From Halichoerus grypus (taxonomy: Eukaryota > Chordata > Mammalia > Carnivora > Phocidae): 64,000 bases of DNA. Of the stretch, positions 18,544 to 29,560 are shown piece after piece (position 1 is the first letter of the stretch; the number at the start of each line of letters is the position of its first letter). Location: assembly GCF_964656455.1 (NCBI RefSeq), contig NC_135717.1, positions 8,399,033 through 8,463,032 on the forward strand, given 5' to 3'. Made by a program: the position numbers and the translations under genes. The notes beneath the pieces were generated by a model. That model worked only from the letters and a program-made list of their open reading frames with translations, was not told the DNA's origin and searched no databases.

Positions 18544-20486
18544 GTAACCAGCTGATTTCTGTTGTCTTGTGTGAAATATTTCCCTCCCCTGTACATTTTC
18601 CTGTCCTCTGGTCTGTAGCCGGGAGACTCAGAGGACCCCTGGCTCTGGATCTGAAAACACCGTATCCCGTTGGCACGCTAGGTTCTCGTGGTCCTAGTTT
18701 CTAATGGAGACCAGGAGAGTCGACAGCTGAGTGAGGGTTTCCTCCAGCGTTTTCCCGCTCACCACCAAAGTCTTTCATCGGTCTGTGGCTTCTAGGTGTG
18801 CAGGCTTGGGGGCTGGGGTCCAAGTCAGAGACAGATTCTGTACCCGGGGGGGCTTCCATATGAATAGGAGGGGACAGGATCGGGTGCACGATGCTCCCCC
18901 AGCAGGGTCATGGCGGGGAGAAGTTGAGTCCATCTGGAAGAACTTGGGGCCACCTTCAAGCAGGAAGGCTGGAGAAGAAGCAAGCGGCCGGCAGGGTCAC
19001 AGAAAGGAGATGGCAGAGGGCCCCTGGGAGCTGTTTGGGGTGTGAATGGATACAGAGCCAGTGATGTCCAGAAGAGTGGGGCTGAGGATGCGAATCCAGC
19101 CGGGAGGCAGGTGGGGGTGGGGGCGCCTGGAGTGCCCGCCGGCTGGGACCCTCACCTCATCTGAAGCCCCGAGGTCTCTGAGGCGGCATTTCTGCCCTGC
19201 GGACCCCTTGCGGCAGCACCGTGCTCCCGGACCCCCTCGCGTGTCCTCCCCGCACTCCCGCTAGCGCAGGGCTTGGCTCACCCAGCTTCCAGGAACAGCC
19301 AGCATCTTGAGCTGCTCCTCGTTTTTCCTTTATTTTTCTAAACATGTTGATTAGTCTCCATATCCCATTGATTCATTGAAAACACAAACAAAGCTAAGTG
19401 AGGAGCGTGAAGCCCGCCAGCCCGCTGCAAGTTTTACGAGGGGAAACATGTGTAGCACAGGGAACAGCTGGGCGGCAGCGGCCGTTACTGCTGCGAGATG
19501 CCAAACCCACTCACAGATGCAGCCCGAGCGGGGCGCTTGCCGCAAAGTTCCTGGCTGAGCTTGTGCTCGGGGTGTTCCCGATTTGAATTTGACCAAAATG
19601 GGGGTGCGGAAGGCCATATCGTACCTGGATCGTTGGTCTCCTTGGCTGGACATCTATGTGGAGCGGTTTGTCCACCCGCAGAAGGATCCCAGGTACTTCC
19701 TTCTCGCGTCATTTCCGGGTCGCTCAGTTTCGTTGGCAAGCCCCAGAGAACTCACCCAGCCCTGGCTGGCCTTCCAGATGCATCAGGGCAAATAATGCAC
19801 AGAGTCGTTTGTGTCAGAGCTTTGCAGACATTTGCATGGAAAATCAGCCTTGCCTCTTACTCCCGTGGAAAGCTGGCCTCCCCTTAAGCCCTCTGACAGT
19901 ATTTGCTGCCCCACCAGAGTCAGGACTAAACTTGGCAGGATGTGACGAACGTTTTTTAGATCAAAATCGCTTGTTCCTAAATAAAACGTGAAGTCTCCTG
20001 CAGTTCCAGGTCAGTTATGATCGATGCCAAAATCTCCTCCGTGTGCGAACAAATCCTTAAAAAGAATGGCCTTTCGCTCTTTCATCGAACGGCAGGTAGT
20101 TGCTACCGTGTTGGAACTTCCATAGTCACATTCCCAGCGTGGGAAAACCACGCCGGGCTCCTCAGAGGGACGTAAATGGTATTTGTAAGATATCAGATTA
20201 CTTTATAAAATAAAGCGATGCATAGAACTCGTGGAGAGTCTGCAGATTGGCGGAGGCAGGGAGCCTCTGGATAAAAGTGAGCACTGAAGAACTTCTCAGT
20301 GGTTTCTGTGAAGAGGTAGCAGGCGGGTCTCTCCCTGTGTCTCCTCAGCCAGACGGGAGACGGATTGCAGACCGTTTCACCCACCATGCCCGTTGTCAGT
20401 CAGCAAGAGGGAATCCGTAGAAACAATAAGCATGATGATTGTGGAGAGAAATGGAAAAATATTTCATATATCCTAGGAAAATAAAA

Positions 20487-20698
20487 TTTTTTTAAGATTT
20501 ATTTATTTAGTTTAGAGAGTGCACACGCATGCGTGCAAGTGTGGGGAGGGGAGGCGGGCAGAGGAAGAGAGAGAATCTCCAGCAAACTCCCCGCCGAGTG
20601 CGGAGCCGGATGCGGGGCTCGATCCCAGGACCCTAAGATCATGACCTGAGCCCAAACTAAGAGTTGGACACTCAACTGACTGAGCCACCCAGACACCC
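20487..20698 (-). mobile_element. CAN-SINE, antisense
   Basis: The minus strand reads GGTGTCTGGGTGGCTCAGTC, then the tRNA-like head, a CT-rich body and an AATAAATCTT-type tail. The body has a stretch of alternating purine/pyrimidine (gcacacgcatgcgtgc). No clear target-site duplication is visible. Confidence 0.93.
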
Positions 20699-22321
20699 CT
20701 AAACTTTTTAATATCATGATGGTAGCTAAGCCAAAATGTTTCTGTGGATTGGCAAAGACTAGAAAGTGCTTGTCAAAACAAGAAGGACGATTATCACAGT
20801 GGCAAGATTGTGGGTAGTAGTTTTCCTTGTTTGAAATTTCTTTACTATCAGTGTTATCCTTTCAAGAGTATTTCTAAAAATCAAAGTAGCTGAGCTTTTC
20901 AGTATGTGGAATTTAGATTCGAAAAACAGAATTATTTTACGATGATGAGTATTGGTAAATCATCAGGATGGATGCCCATAGGAGACTCCAGAATCTTCCC
21001 CGGCAGAGTAGAGAATCAGTGTCTCTGAGGAGAGCTTCAGCAATGCTGCCCCAAAGGTACGGTAGTGAAGCCCCCGGTTCTAGGATTTCCCCAGGATTCT
21101 GCTTCTCTGTTCTCACCGTGGCTACCACGGAATCCTTCCAAGAGGCCCCCCGGACCTAGAAAGATGCTGTCCTTGGTCGTGGCTCCACGAGGCCTGTGTC
21201 GAAGGCGGCTCAGCATGGTAGAACCAGCTGCCTGCGGGAAGATCGTTCCAACCCTGGGTTGGTTGGTTCCTGAACATTGGCGAGAAGCGCCCATCATGTG
21301 AGCCTCCAGGCCTCTGAGCTGGCCTGGTGGTGAGGGTAGCCTCCCAAGTGTGGAAGGACTCTGGAAGACTGGCCTTCTGTCCACAGCCCTTCAGTGAGAG
21401 AGGTATGGTCTCAGAGCAGAGAGTGAGAGGGCCCAGTGCAGGGCTCTGTGCTCAGTTACCATGGCGATAAGGTGCCCACGAGTAGAGTGGCCTCACTCAT
21501 CTGAACAGCAAACTGCTGATGCAAGAATCTGTTTGCCTCACTAAAGAATTCCTGTCTGCCTCTTTCTGCCCGGCGCTGTCACCCCTCAGGGTCTCTGTTT
21601 TCCTTAATGATCTGTGTGTCGAGCTTGCTGATGAGTTTTACGAGAGAGAGACTGAACTTTGAATTACATCACCAGTTCCTTTTGGTGACCGGAACCATTC
21701 CTGAATGTTCCTTTGATGATCTGAGCGTTGGGGCGACGGCCTTGGACATTCAGGAAGGTTGATGCCCTTTTCTGCTGGTGACCTGTGCTTTTTCTTGGAA
21801 GCTGTGGGGGCCTTGATGAAGAATCAGGAGAGCAGGGAGTTCCATGCCAATCACATGAGTACCTTTAAAGGGGGGGGGGGGGCGGTTAAAGGCCAGAACT
21901 TCCGATCAGATGCTTGTTAATGTATTTCCAGGCAGTCTAGTCCTCTGCAAACATTTTTGAGTTGGCTTCTTTCAAAGTTCCCAGTGTCTTGGGGAGGGGC
22001 GTCTGCAATTCTATCCAGGGTCGTCTTTGATCGAAGATGGCAAACGTATTTGAAGGTGGAGTTGACGGGGAGGCCTTTGGGGATTGATTCTCCACGTCTT
22101 CCTTTTGTCTGTCTTCCATCCCAGGTATCGAGCATCAGCCGACCTCACACTGCTCAGCAATTGCGGGGCTCTGGGGAAGCCAAGAAAGCACTTACAGAAG
22201 GGGGGGCTGTGAGGCTTGTTTTCTCTGAGTGGGGCCTGCTCTCCATGCTATCAGGCAGCAGGCTTTTTTAAAGGGAAGAAAACCTTGAGGTTCAAGGAAG
22301 GGAGTTGCGTGCGTGCATACG

Positions 22322-22380
22322 TATAGCTAGGTAGGTAGGTAGGTACGTAGGTAGGTACGTAGATCGGTAGGTAGGTACGA
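22322..22380 (+). repeat. (GTAG)n microsatellite
   Basis: An imperfect tetranucleotide array of TAGG/GTAG units is interrupted by GTAC and GATC variants. It is likely polymorphic. Confidence 0.9.
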
Positions 22381-23216
22381 TCTAGTAAACCACTGGATTT
22401 TTTTTTTTCCATTTTCCTTCCCTGAAGCTCATTTCATATTCACAGTTCCTTGGTGTGATTAATCTTTTTGCCCCAAGGGAAGGAAGGAGACAAGAGACAA
22501 TCTAAAAGGGGCAGAAAAAAAGGAGGGGGGGGACAGATTTCCCTGGATGCAACGTCAGTCATTACATTACAGAGAACAAGCGCGCTCTGCTTTGTACGCG
22601 AGCATTTGGTTACTGTAGCTAATAAGCTTCCACCCCGGCCTCAGATGGATTATTGCAAACTGTCTAAGCGATAGGGTGGCCCAGCCTCCTCGGATTAATT
22701 CTAAAACATCCAGCTTTTTTCCCAATGTGTCAGTCAGGGACTGTGGGTTCCAAGTCTTCTCCCCCCGTGGAGAATTCCATGGCTCCGTGTCACTGTTCTC
22801 AGTCAGCAGGGCATCAGCTGCCTCTTGAGGGGACAGCTGCTGCAGTGTCTTGAATGTGGGTGGTCTCACATGTGTCCCCTCGCTGACATGATGGCCACGG
22901 GCTGGGTGCTGTACGTGGCCTCATGCACCCAGGAGAGTCCCGTGGCCACAGCCCCTGGTGAGGGACAGGCTGGCATTCCTTTGTAATATGCATAATGACT
23001 CTCGTTTCGTGCCTGTGAGATGACCAGGAAAATATGTCCAGGGTTTTAGCGCTTTGAACTCAGCAATAGGATTCTCATGTAGGCATTTGGATAGCGTGTT
23101 AATAGGAAAAGGAGGGGCTAGTTGCACCCCCCAGAAGATTCCATGGCACTGTCTAAAACTCATCATCCGGCGCCTTAGACTAGACTTGATTTGATTTTTT
23201 TTCCCCTTTTCTTTTC

Positions 23217-23385
23217 TTTCTTTTTTTTTTTTAAGATCTTATTTATTTATTTGAGAGAGAGAAAGAGCATGAGCGGGGGGAGGGGCAGAGGGAGAAGCCG
23301 GCTGAGCAGGGAGCCCAATATAGGGCTCGATCCCAGGACCTGCGCCAAAGGCAGACGCTTAACCGACTGAGCCACCCAGGCGCCC
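23217..23385 (-). mobile_element. CAN-SINE, antisense
   Basis: On the minus strand it starts GGCGCCTGGGTGGCTCAGTC and ends in a T-run on the + strand (A-tail). The + strand T-run followed by TTAAG resembles a polypyrimidine tract with an AG, the arrangement that lets antisense CAN-SINEs become exonised. Confidence 0.93.
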
Positions 23386-24025
23386 ACTTCTCTTCTCATA
23401 AGAATAAATCGACAATAGTAACTGCTGGTTTTCTCCAGAAAGAATTACTCTAACTCCTGAAAAGATTTGTATATAACTGACTTATACACAGCCACAGACA
23501 ACAGAGAGACAAAGGAGAATTCTGGAAGGCCACGTGTTAACCAGAAAGTGCCCCTCCCTGAGCCAGCGGCTGCTGCTCGTCCTTGGACATGGGGCTCAGC
23601 CTTGTGCGCCCGCTCATCATCGCCAAGATGTGGTGACACGGTGGCTTTCAGAAGACTCCGTTCATTTCTTTCTTTCTTGGTTGAAACCTCCATGAGGATG
23701 CTTTTATTATATCAAGAATGCCATGATAAAGAAATAACTGCCTCTTCTAAGGTCAGAAGAGACAGGTTTCGGGATGCAGGTGCCTCCCTTCCTGTTGTCT
23801 GTCATCGGGCAGGTGTGGGCGCAGGCCCCGCAGTGCTGACGGGGCCCCAGCGAGGGGCTGGGTCGTGCAGGGCCGAGGCGCCAGGGAGGAGGACATTACA
23901 GATGGAGCTCTGCGGGCGGGAGGGTCATAGCCGGGGAAGAACGTGCATGCGTGGAACCTTTGCAAAAGGTGAGAAGCCCCTCGTTCAGAGGGCTTTTTTT
24001 TTTTTTTCTTTTAAAATGACAGCAG

Positions 24026-24148
24026 GGGGCGCCTGGCCGGCTCAGTTGGTGGAGCGTGTGATTCTTGATCTCGGGTCTGTGGGTTTGAGGCCCACGTTGG
24101 GTGTAGAAATTACTTAAAAATAAAATATTTTTTAAAATAATAATAATA
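24026..24148 (+). mobile_element. CAN-SINE, older subfamily
   Basis: It reads GGGGCGCCTGGCCGGCTCAG, then a head-only body ('cacgttgggtgtagaaatta') and an A-rich tail. It lacks the CT-rich middle of the other copies. A second SINE is inserted in its tail. Confidence 0.88.
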
Positions 24149-24149
24149 G

Positions 24150-24346
24150 GAGCGCCTGGGTGGCTCAGTCAGTTAAGCGTCTGCCTTCGGCTCAGGTCAT
24201 GATCCCAGGGTCCTGGGATCGAGCCCCGCATCGGGCTCCCTGCTCGGCAGGGAACCTGCTTCTCCCTCTACCTACCTCCCCCCCTGCTTGTGCTTTCTCT
24301 CTCTCTCCCTAATAAATAAATAAAATCTTTAAAAAAATAAAATAAT
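24150..24346 (+). mobile_element. CAN-SINE, inserted in the tail of another CAN-SINE
   Basis: It is a full-length element: GAGCGCCTGGGTGGCTCAGT, tRNA-like A and B boxes, a CT-rich body and an AATAAAATCTTT tail. AAAATAATA occurs on both sides, consistent with insertion into the A-rich tail of the element just upstream. Confidence 0.93.
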
Positions 24347-25802
24347 ACCAGAGTGACGGGAGGAAAGTGGATGCTGGGGGAATTTTGTCTCTCCTGTGTG
24401 TAACTGCTGTTGTCGTGCTGGCCAGAGGCTTGTGTAGTAAGAAGGAAAGTGCAGACGCGGGACGGACAGAGGCACCTTGCTCTTTCTGGGTGACCTTGGC
24501 GACCTGCCCCTGGCGGTGTTGGGCCTGGGGTGCTGGCCTGCTGCCTGTCGTCCCGAAGTGCTGCTTCCCCCGCCGGTGGCTCTTTCTCGAGAGGAGGTGA
24601 GCCTGAAGAGTGTATGCTCCAGAGCCAGCCAGGCCTGAAACCCCCAGCCGGGGCAGGCCTTAGGGAACTTCCCACCAGGGCCTAGAAAGTTCCTGGCTCA
24701 CCTTGGGTGCAGTGCCGTAACTTGCTCTTCCAAGAACGAGGTATCTCCCCGTGCCTGCCAGGATGGTCCAGGAAACTGTGCTCTGTGCATTTCCTTCTAA
24801 TTAATGTCTTTCAAAAATTGTCAGCCTTATCTCGGCTAAGCTCGGGTGAGAAGGGGTTTGGTTGTACCACAGCTAATCCTTCGAGAGTGACGAGATGCAG
24901 GCTGGGGCGCAGCAAGCCCACAAGGGCCTCAGAGGGGGGCCCCCTCCCAGCCGGCACGCCACAGGACAGGAGGCTGTCCTCTCTCAAATTCCCTCAAAAT
25001 GTGACTCGTCGGGATCACCTCCCCCTCGTGCTCGTGCCCGTGCTGCTTTTCAGCTCTCGTAGCCACTGGGACTATTGTGTGATTCGTCGCGGGGGACCAG
25101 TCGCATGACCCTGAAGCGGCCCTACTACAACATTAACACAGGAGGGCCGGGGAGAGTGGAGGCCCAGCCCTGCCTGCCCTCCCCTGGAGCACGCTGTACC
25201 TGAAGGCCCCGCAGAGGCCTCCCTAGGCAGCCAGCACTGAGCAGGCAGGCCACTTGGGGTTTGCTCTCAGGCAGATGTCGGCCTCACCGTTCCCGGGAAA
25301 GGCTTCTCTGGCATAAAGTGGGATTTGCCACCATGCCTCTACCAAAAGAAAGAGGGGAGAGAATTAGAGTAACTCAAAATAAGAGATTTATTTGACTTTC
25401 TTAAAAATTATGATTTGTGGGGTTTTCTTGAATAAATGAAGTGCACCATGATTATAAAAAGGCAAGATTTCAAAGGGCTTACACCCTTTTTTAAAAATAA
25501 GTCGCCCACCTTCCCTAATCCCCCAGGTCCCCAACCGCCCTCCCCAGAGATGACCCTGTTCCTGGTTTCCTGTAGCCTGTCCCTATATCTAGATACTGTT
25601 CCGCACAGAAGGGAGCATGCAGGCCTCAAGGTCCTGGGCCTTGCTCTTCTCAACTAGCAATATATGGTAGAGACTTCCTAGGCTAGTACACAAAGAATTT
25701 CCTCCTCCTCTTTGTACAGCCATAGGAAATCCCGTATCTGGATATGTACCGTATTTCATTTAACCAATCACTAGTGAGAGAGATGTAAACTATTTTTAAC
25801 AT

Positions 25803-25990
25803 GGGGCGCCTGGGTGGCTCAGGCGGTTAAGCGTCTGCCTTCGGCTCAGGTCATGATCTCAGGGTCCTGGGATCGAGCCCCACGGGGAGTCTGCTTCTCC
25901 CTCTCCCTCTGCCCCTCCCCCCCCCCACTTGTGCACGCACGCTCGCTCTCTCTAATAAATAAAATCTTTTTTAAAATAAATAAATAAATT
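25803..25990 (+). mobile_element. CAN-SINE
   Basis: It starts GGGGCGCCTGGGTGGCTCAG and ends in AATAAATAAATAA. Flanks CTATTTTTAACA and TTACTTTTAACA form an imperfect target-site duplication. A run of ten or more C lies in the CT-rich body. Confidence 0.93.
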
Positions 25991-26079
25991 ACTTTTAACA
26001 GCAAAACCTAAGAAACTATCCCACAGTCAGCAGCCTCGAGCGTCCGTGAGCAGCAATGAGACGAGGCAGGCTCGGTGGA

Positions 26080-26270
26080 CTGCCAAGGGCTCATCTGGCC
26101 TCTGCCAATGAGCGATTGTGTGGCCCCAGGCAAGTGACTCCATCTCTCTGAGTCTCCGTGTCTTCTATAAAGGAGAGAAGACAGTACCTGTCTCCTAGGC
26201 TGTTGGGAGGTTTAAACAACTTTGTGTACAGAAGCCTCTGGAACGAGCTGGCACAGAGGAAACGCTATTT
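26080..26270 (+). repeat. MIR-like fragment
   Basis: The phrases 'caagtgactccatctctctg' and 'agtctccgtgtcttctataa' match the MIR core in sense orientation. The limits are approximate. Confidence 0.55.
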
Positions 26271-27019
26271 GAACCTTTACTTCTGCCGCCACCACAACCA
26301 GTACTGTTCTACGCCGCTTCGTGTGTGCATGGAGAGCTGCAGGGTCATACACGTGCACACCCCAAATGTCAGGCCTCTGGCTTTAAAAGAGGAAAGAAGT
26401 CCAGCCACTCACTCCTTGGGTGGAGCTTTGTCGAGCGCAAACGTCGCTGGGTCGCAGCTGGCTCCACGGGCCCGCCAAAGGAGGACCTGCGCACAGCTCT
26501 CCAGATTCTTGGCTTCTCTGAAATGCCATCCGTCTTCGGAAGTTGCCCGTCCATCTACCATTGTGTAAAGTTGACCCCAAATCCTGAGCTTCCAGAATAA
26601 GACTGCAGGTTATCGCTCACGCCATCGGGAGCAAACCGTTCTGGAACCAGGCCATCTTGTCAGGATATAGGGGTGACTGTCGGCGCAGGTGAGCGACAAT
26701 ACCATCCCCCTCCGTGCCAGCACACCCCGACTCTCCTTTCGGAGAAAGCCCTTGCAGGCCCTGGTCACTGGCCTCTGGACACGTCTGCCTTCTCTCCCCT
26801 TTAGACTTTCTTTGGAAAACAGAATTTACAGTACATTGGGCATTCAGTGCAAGAAGCAAAAGTAGGTCATAGGAGCAAACGAGGACTTGGGTTTTCAGTG
26901 GTTTGGTTCTAGGGAAGGCTGAAGAAAGCTTAAATGCCTAAACATCCTCAAGTAGTTTTAAAAAGGTGGTAGGAATAAAATGAGGAAACTCATATATCTG
27001 TGTCTCTCGTGTGCTGGGC

Positions 27020-27130
27020 ACAGTGCTAACACCTTTAATCCTTCATCAGTAAGTGGAAATGATTTCCCCCATCTTACGGATGGAGAACACCAAGGCCCAG
27101 AGATGAGAGGTGATTTGTCCCCAGTCAAGA
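27020..27130 (-). repeat. MIR-like fragment
   Basis: The phrases 'ccccatcttacggatggaga' and 'caaggcccagagatgagagg' match antisense MIR. It is diverged and inactive. Confidence 0.55.
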
Positions 27131-28129
27131 AGATGGAAAAGGCAAGAAGATGGTCCTGAGACCAGCGGCCCAGCTTGGGTCCAGGCGAGCTGTCACTCAC
27201 CCCTGAGGGCTCAGTCCCCCCCACCATGGGGGAGGGGTTGGTCCTTGGAACTACGCTCAGAGAGAAGTCAAGGCCACATTTCAAACCAGGGAACAAAACT
27301 GGGCTCAAATTACACATTTGAACAAATAGAAAAAAGCAGATCCAGACAAAAGACAGTAAAAAATCCGATACCTCCGTTACCCTGGGATGCATCCCTTGTA
27401 TTTCAGCCAGGAGCTGGGCAAGAGAAGAGGAGAGAACCCAGGGACAAGTCAGTGGCAGAGGCAGACCCAACTCTATGAAGTTTTGCGGTGGAACATATAT
27501 AATCCATCCGGCCCGTGAGACGGGTCCATGCTGCTTTGAAACCCTTCCCATCTACATCCAAGGAAAATACACACGGTGGCCCAGGGCCCTCTCCCTTGCT
27601 GAAGGACAGACCCGCCCTTTGGCTGTCTTGCCCTCTCCCTGCCGGCGGCCCTGAGCTGGCCCGGCCTCCCCCGGCGCCCCAGCCCCATGCACGCTGGCCC
27701 TTGGGCCACGTCAGGGTCCTCACGAGGTGTGAGGAGGGCATCTCAAGAGAGCGAGCCAGGAGACTCCATCACCGGCCTCATCTTGATTTTGTGTTTTGTT
27801 CTTCCCTTTGGAAGTGGATTCCCTAAATATAGCCTGAGTCTGAATTGGCAGATGTTGGATTTGTCCTTTACAAGAGGACCAAAATTAGTCTGTCATTTGG
27901 CACCTAAATAAAGCAGCCAAACTGCCTTTGTACCAACTTTGCGACAAGGAGGGACTGAAGTTGCAGCATTTTGTCTGATAAGGAAACTTTCTTGGAAGCT
28001 GTTCGCAGCACCTCCGAAGCCCAAAGCTGGGGGGAGAGGGAGAGAGAGGACGCCAAGTCCAGAGGGACGTGCCTTCCTCCTGGCTAGACCTGCTCGGCCC
28101 CGAGCTTCACGGTTAGCTTTGTTTCCACG

Positions 28130-28620
28130 TGGTTGAAATACCTCCTGAAATCGGAAGAGAGAATCAATACTCCACCGAAACAGCAACTGGAGAGAACAGC
28201 CGTGGTTCCTCTGTTTTGGGGAGGAAAAGAACAATCTGTCCAGAGTGCCTGGAGCCGGGTGAGGAGAGGGGCTCCCCAGGGGCAGCAGAAAGATGTTATA
28301 ATCAATTACCACATCATAACACTGATGTATGATAATTACGGAGTGTTTCTCCTGAGATAGTGCTGCGTTTGGCTGGGATACAGTTCTTTCATGGTCCACT
28401 GCCTGATTAATATGCAAATAATAGGCTGATTGCATGATGAATGCAGAAAATGAGTTCGCTGATAACGTGAGCACTGAAGCGGGAAGATGATAAATTACTT
28501 TTACTGACTGTCCTACATTAAGTACCCTTTCTCAACAATTTCATCACAAATTAAGTAAAGCAGTATGGAGAGATTAGGAGGATGTGTAAAATAACGCACC
28601 TTAATAGCTTTCCTAGTACC
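28130..28620 (+). promoter_or_regulatory. Candidate conserved non-coding block (octamer-containing)
   Basis: This A/T-rich, repeat-free block lies in intron 20. It contains an ATGCAAAT octamer in 'taatatgcaaataata' (about 28409-28424), a GATTAAT core just before it and ATGATGAAT after it, a cluster typical of POU/homeodomain enhancers. There is no coding potential. This is inference from composition only; no alignment was possible. Confidence 0.35.
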
Positions 28621-29149
28621 GTCTCGGACGGCGGAGATGTTACTGGTTCTGCCCCGCACGACCCGGTGCTGGGTCGGCTCACCCACCCGCGTCCGGATGG
28701 AAAGCCGAGGCGCAGCCCACCACACCGGCCTGTTCGGCGGCTGCCGTCAGCCCTGGATCCTCTAAGGAACATTCCGTCACAGCCCAAACATCATTACCCA
28801 CACGCCAGGCTGCCTGGCGGTGTTATTGAGAGGGGACGGGCTGCTCTTGGGGCGGACGCTCGAGCCTCTGCACAGATGGGCACTCCGAAGCCTGCGGTCC
28901 CCCAGGGTGCCTGGGGGAAGGAGAGTTTCTGAGCTGCAGGCCTAGAAGGCTCAGGAACAAAACCATATTCAAAACCACCTCTTCGAAATCTGGGAAAATT
29001 AATTCCGCTCTCAACACAGCGTGTGTGACCTGTCCGCCAGGGAACGTGGCTGTCGGTGAAGGCCAGGCAGGTTTGCCCAAAGCCAGAAAGGAAGCCTGGA
29101 GAAAAAGAGAGGACACGGGCGTGCGGGCGCACACGCTCACTCACGCTCA

Positions 29150-29560
29150 CACAGTGATTAATCTTTGATTACAGCAAAGCAATTTAACTAGAGGGTTTGT
29201 TTTTTCCCATCTCGGTAATATATATTTAGACTGTTTGTATGACATACATTTTCTCTTAATGCACAGGGACGCATTGATAAGTGTTCATACACACAGCTGG
29301 TTCAGTAATAAGGTTATTGAAGGTAATTTGAAAGCATTATTTCTAAATCAGTATGGATCTTCAGAAAAGCTGGCAACCGGGTGAGCACCGAGCTCCTGAA
29401 GCAGGGCCAAGTGTGTCGCCCAGTGCAGCTTCTGCAGCTTTGCCAGGCTGAGTTCACTACAAAAGACGAATTGTAATTTAAGGAGCGTTTTTAATTTTGA
29501 ACTGAATTAAATGAACGTTGAATTCCCAAACTCGCCTTTGATGTGCGTGTTCCCTTCAGA
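29150..29560 (+). promoter_or_regulatory. Candidate conserved non-coding block
   Basis: This repeat-free A/T-rich stretch of intron 20 has homeodomain-type cores (TTGATTACAG, GATTAATC, TTAATTT). Its composition contrasts with the GC-rich sequence around it and looks like conserved vertebrate enhancer DNA. Function is inferred only. Confidence 0.3.

Noticed and set aside
23467..24117. 216-aa frame in intron 20
   Set aside because: It runs into CAN-SINE sequence, shows no domain and lacks splice sites that would join the CUX1 frame.
24150..24230. tRNA-like A and B boxes in the CAN-SINEs
   Set aside because: These are the tRNA-derived heads of SINEs. None folds as an intact tRNA with a proper acceptor end.
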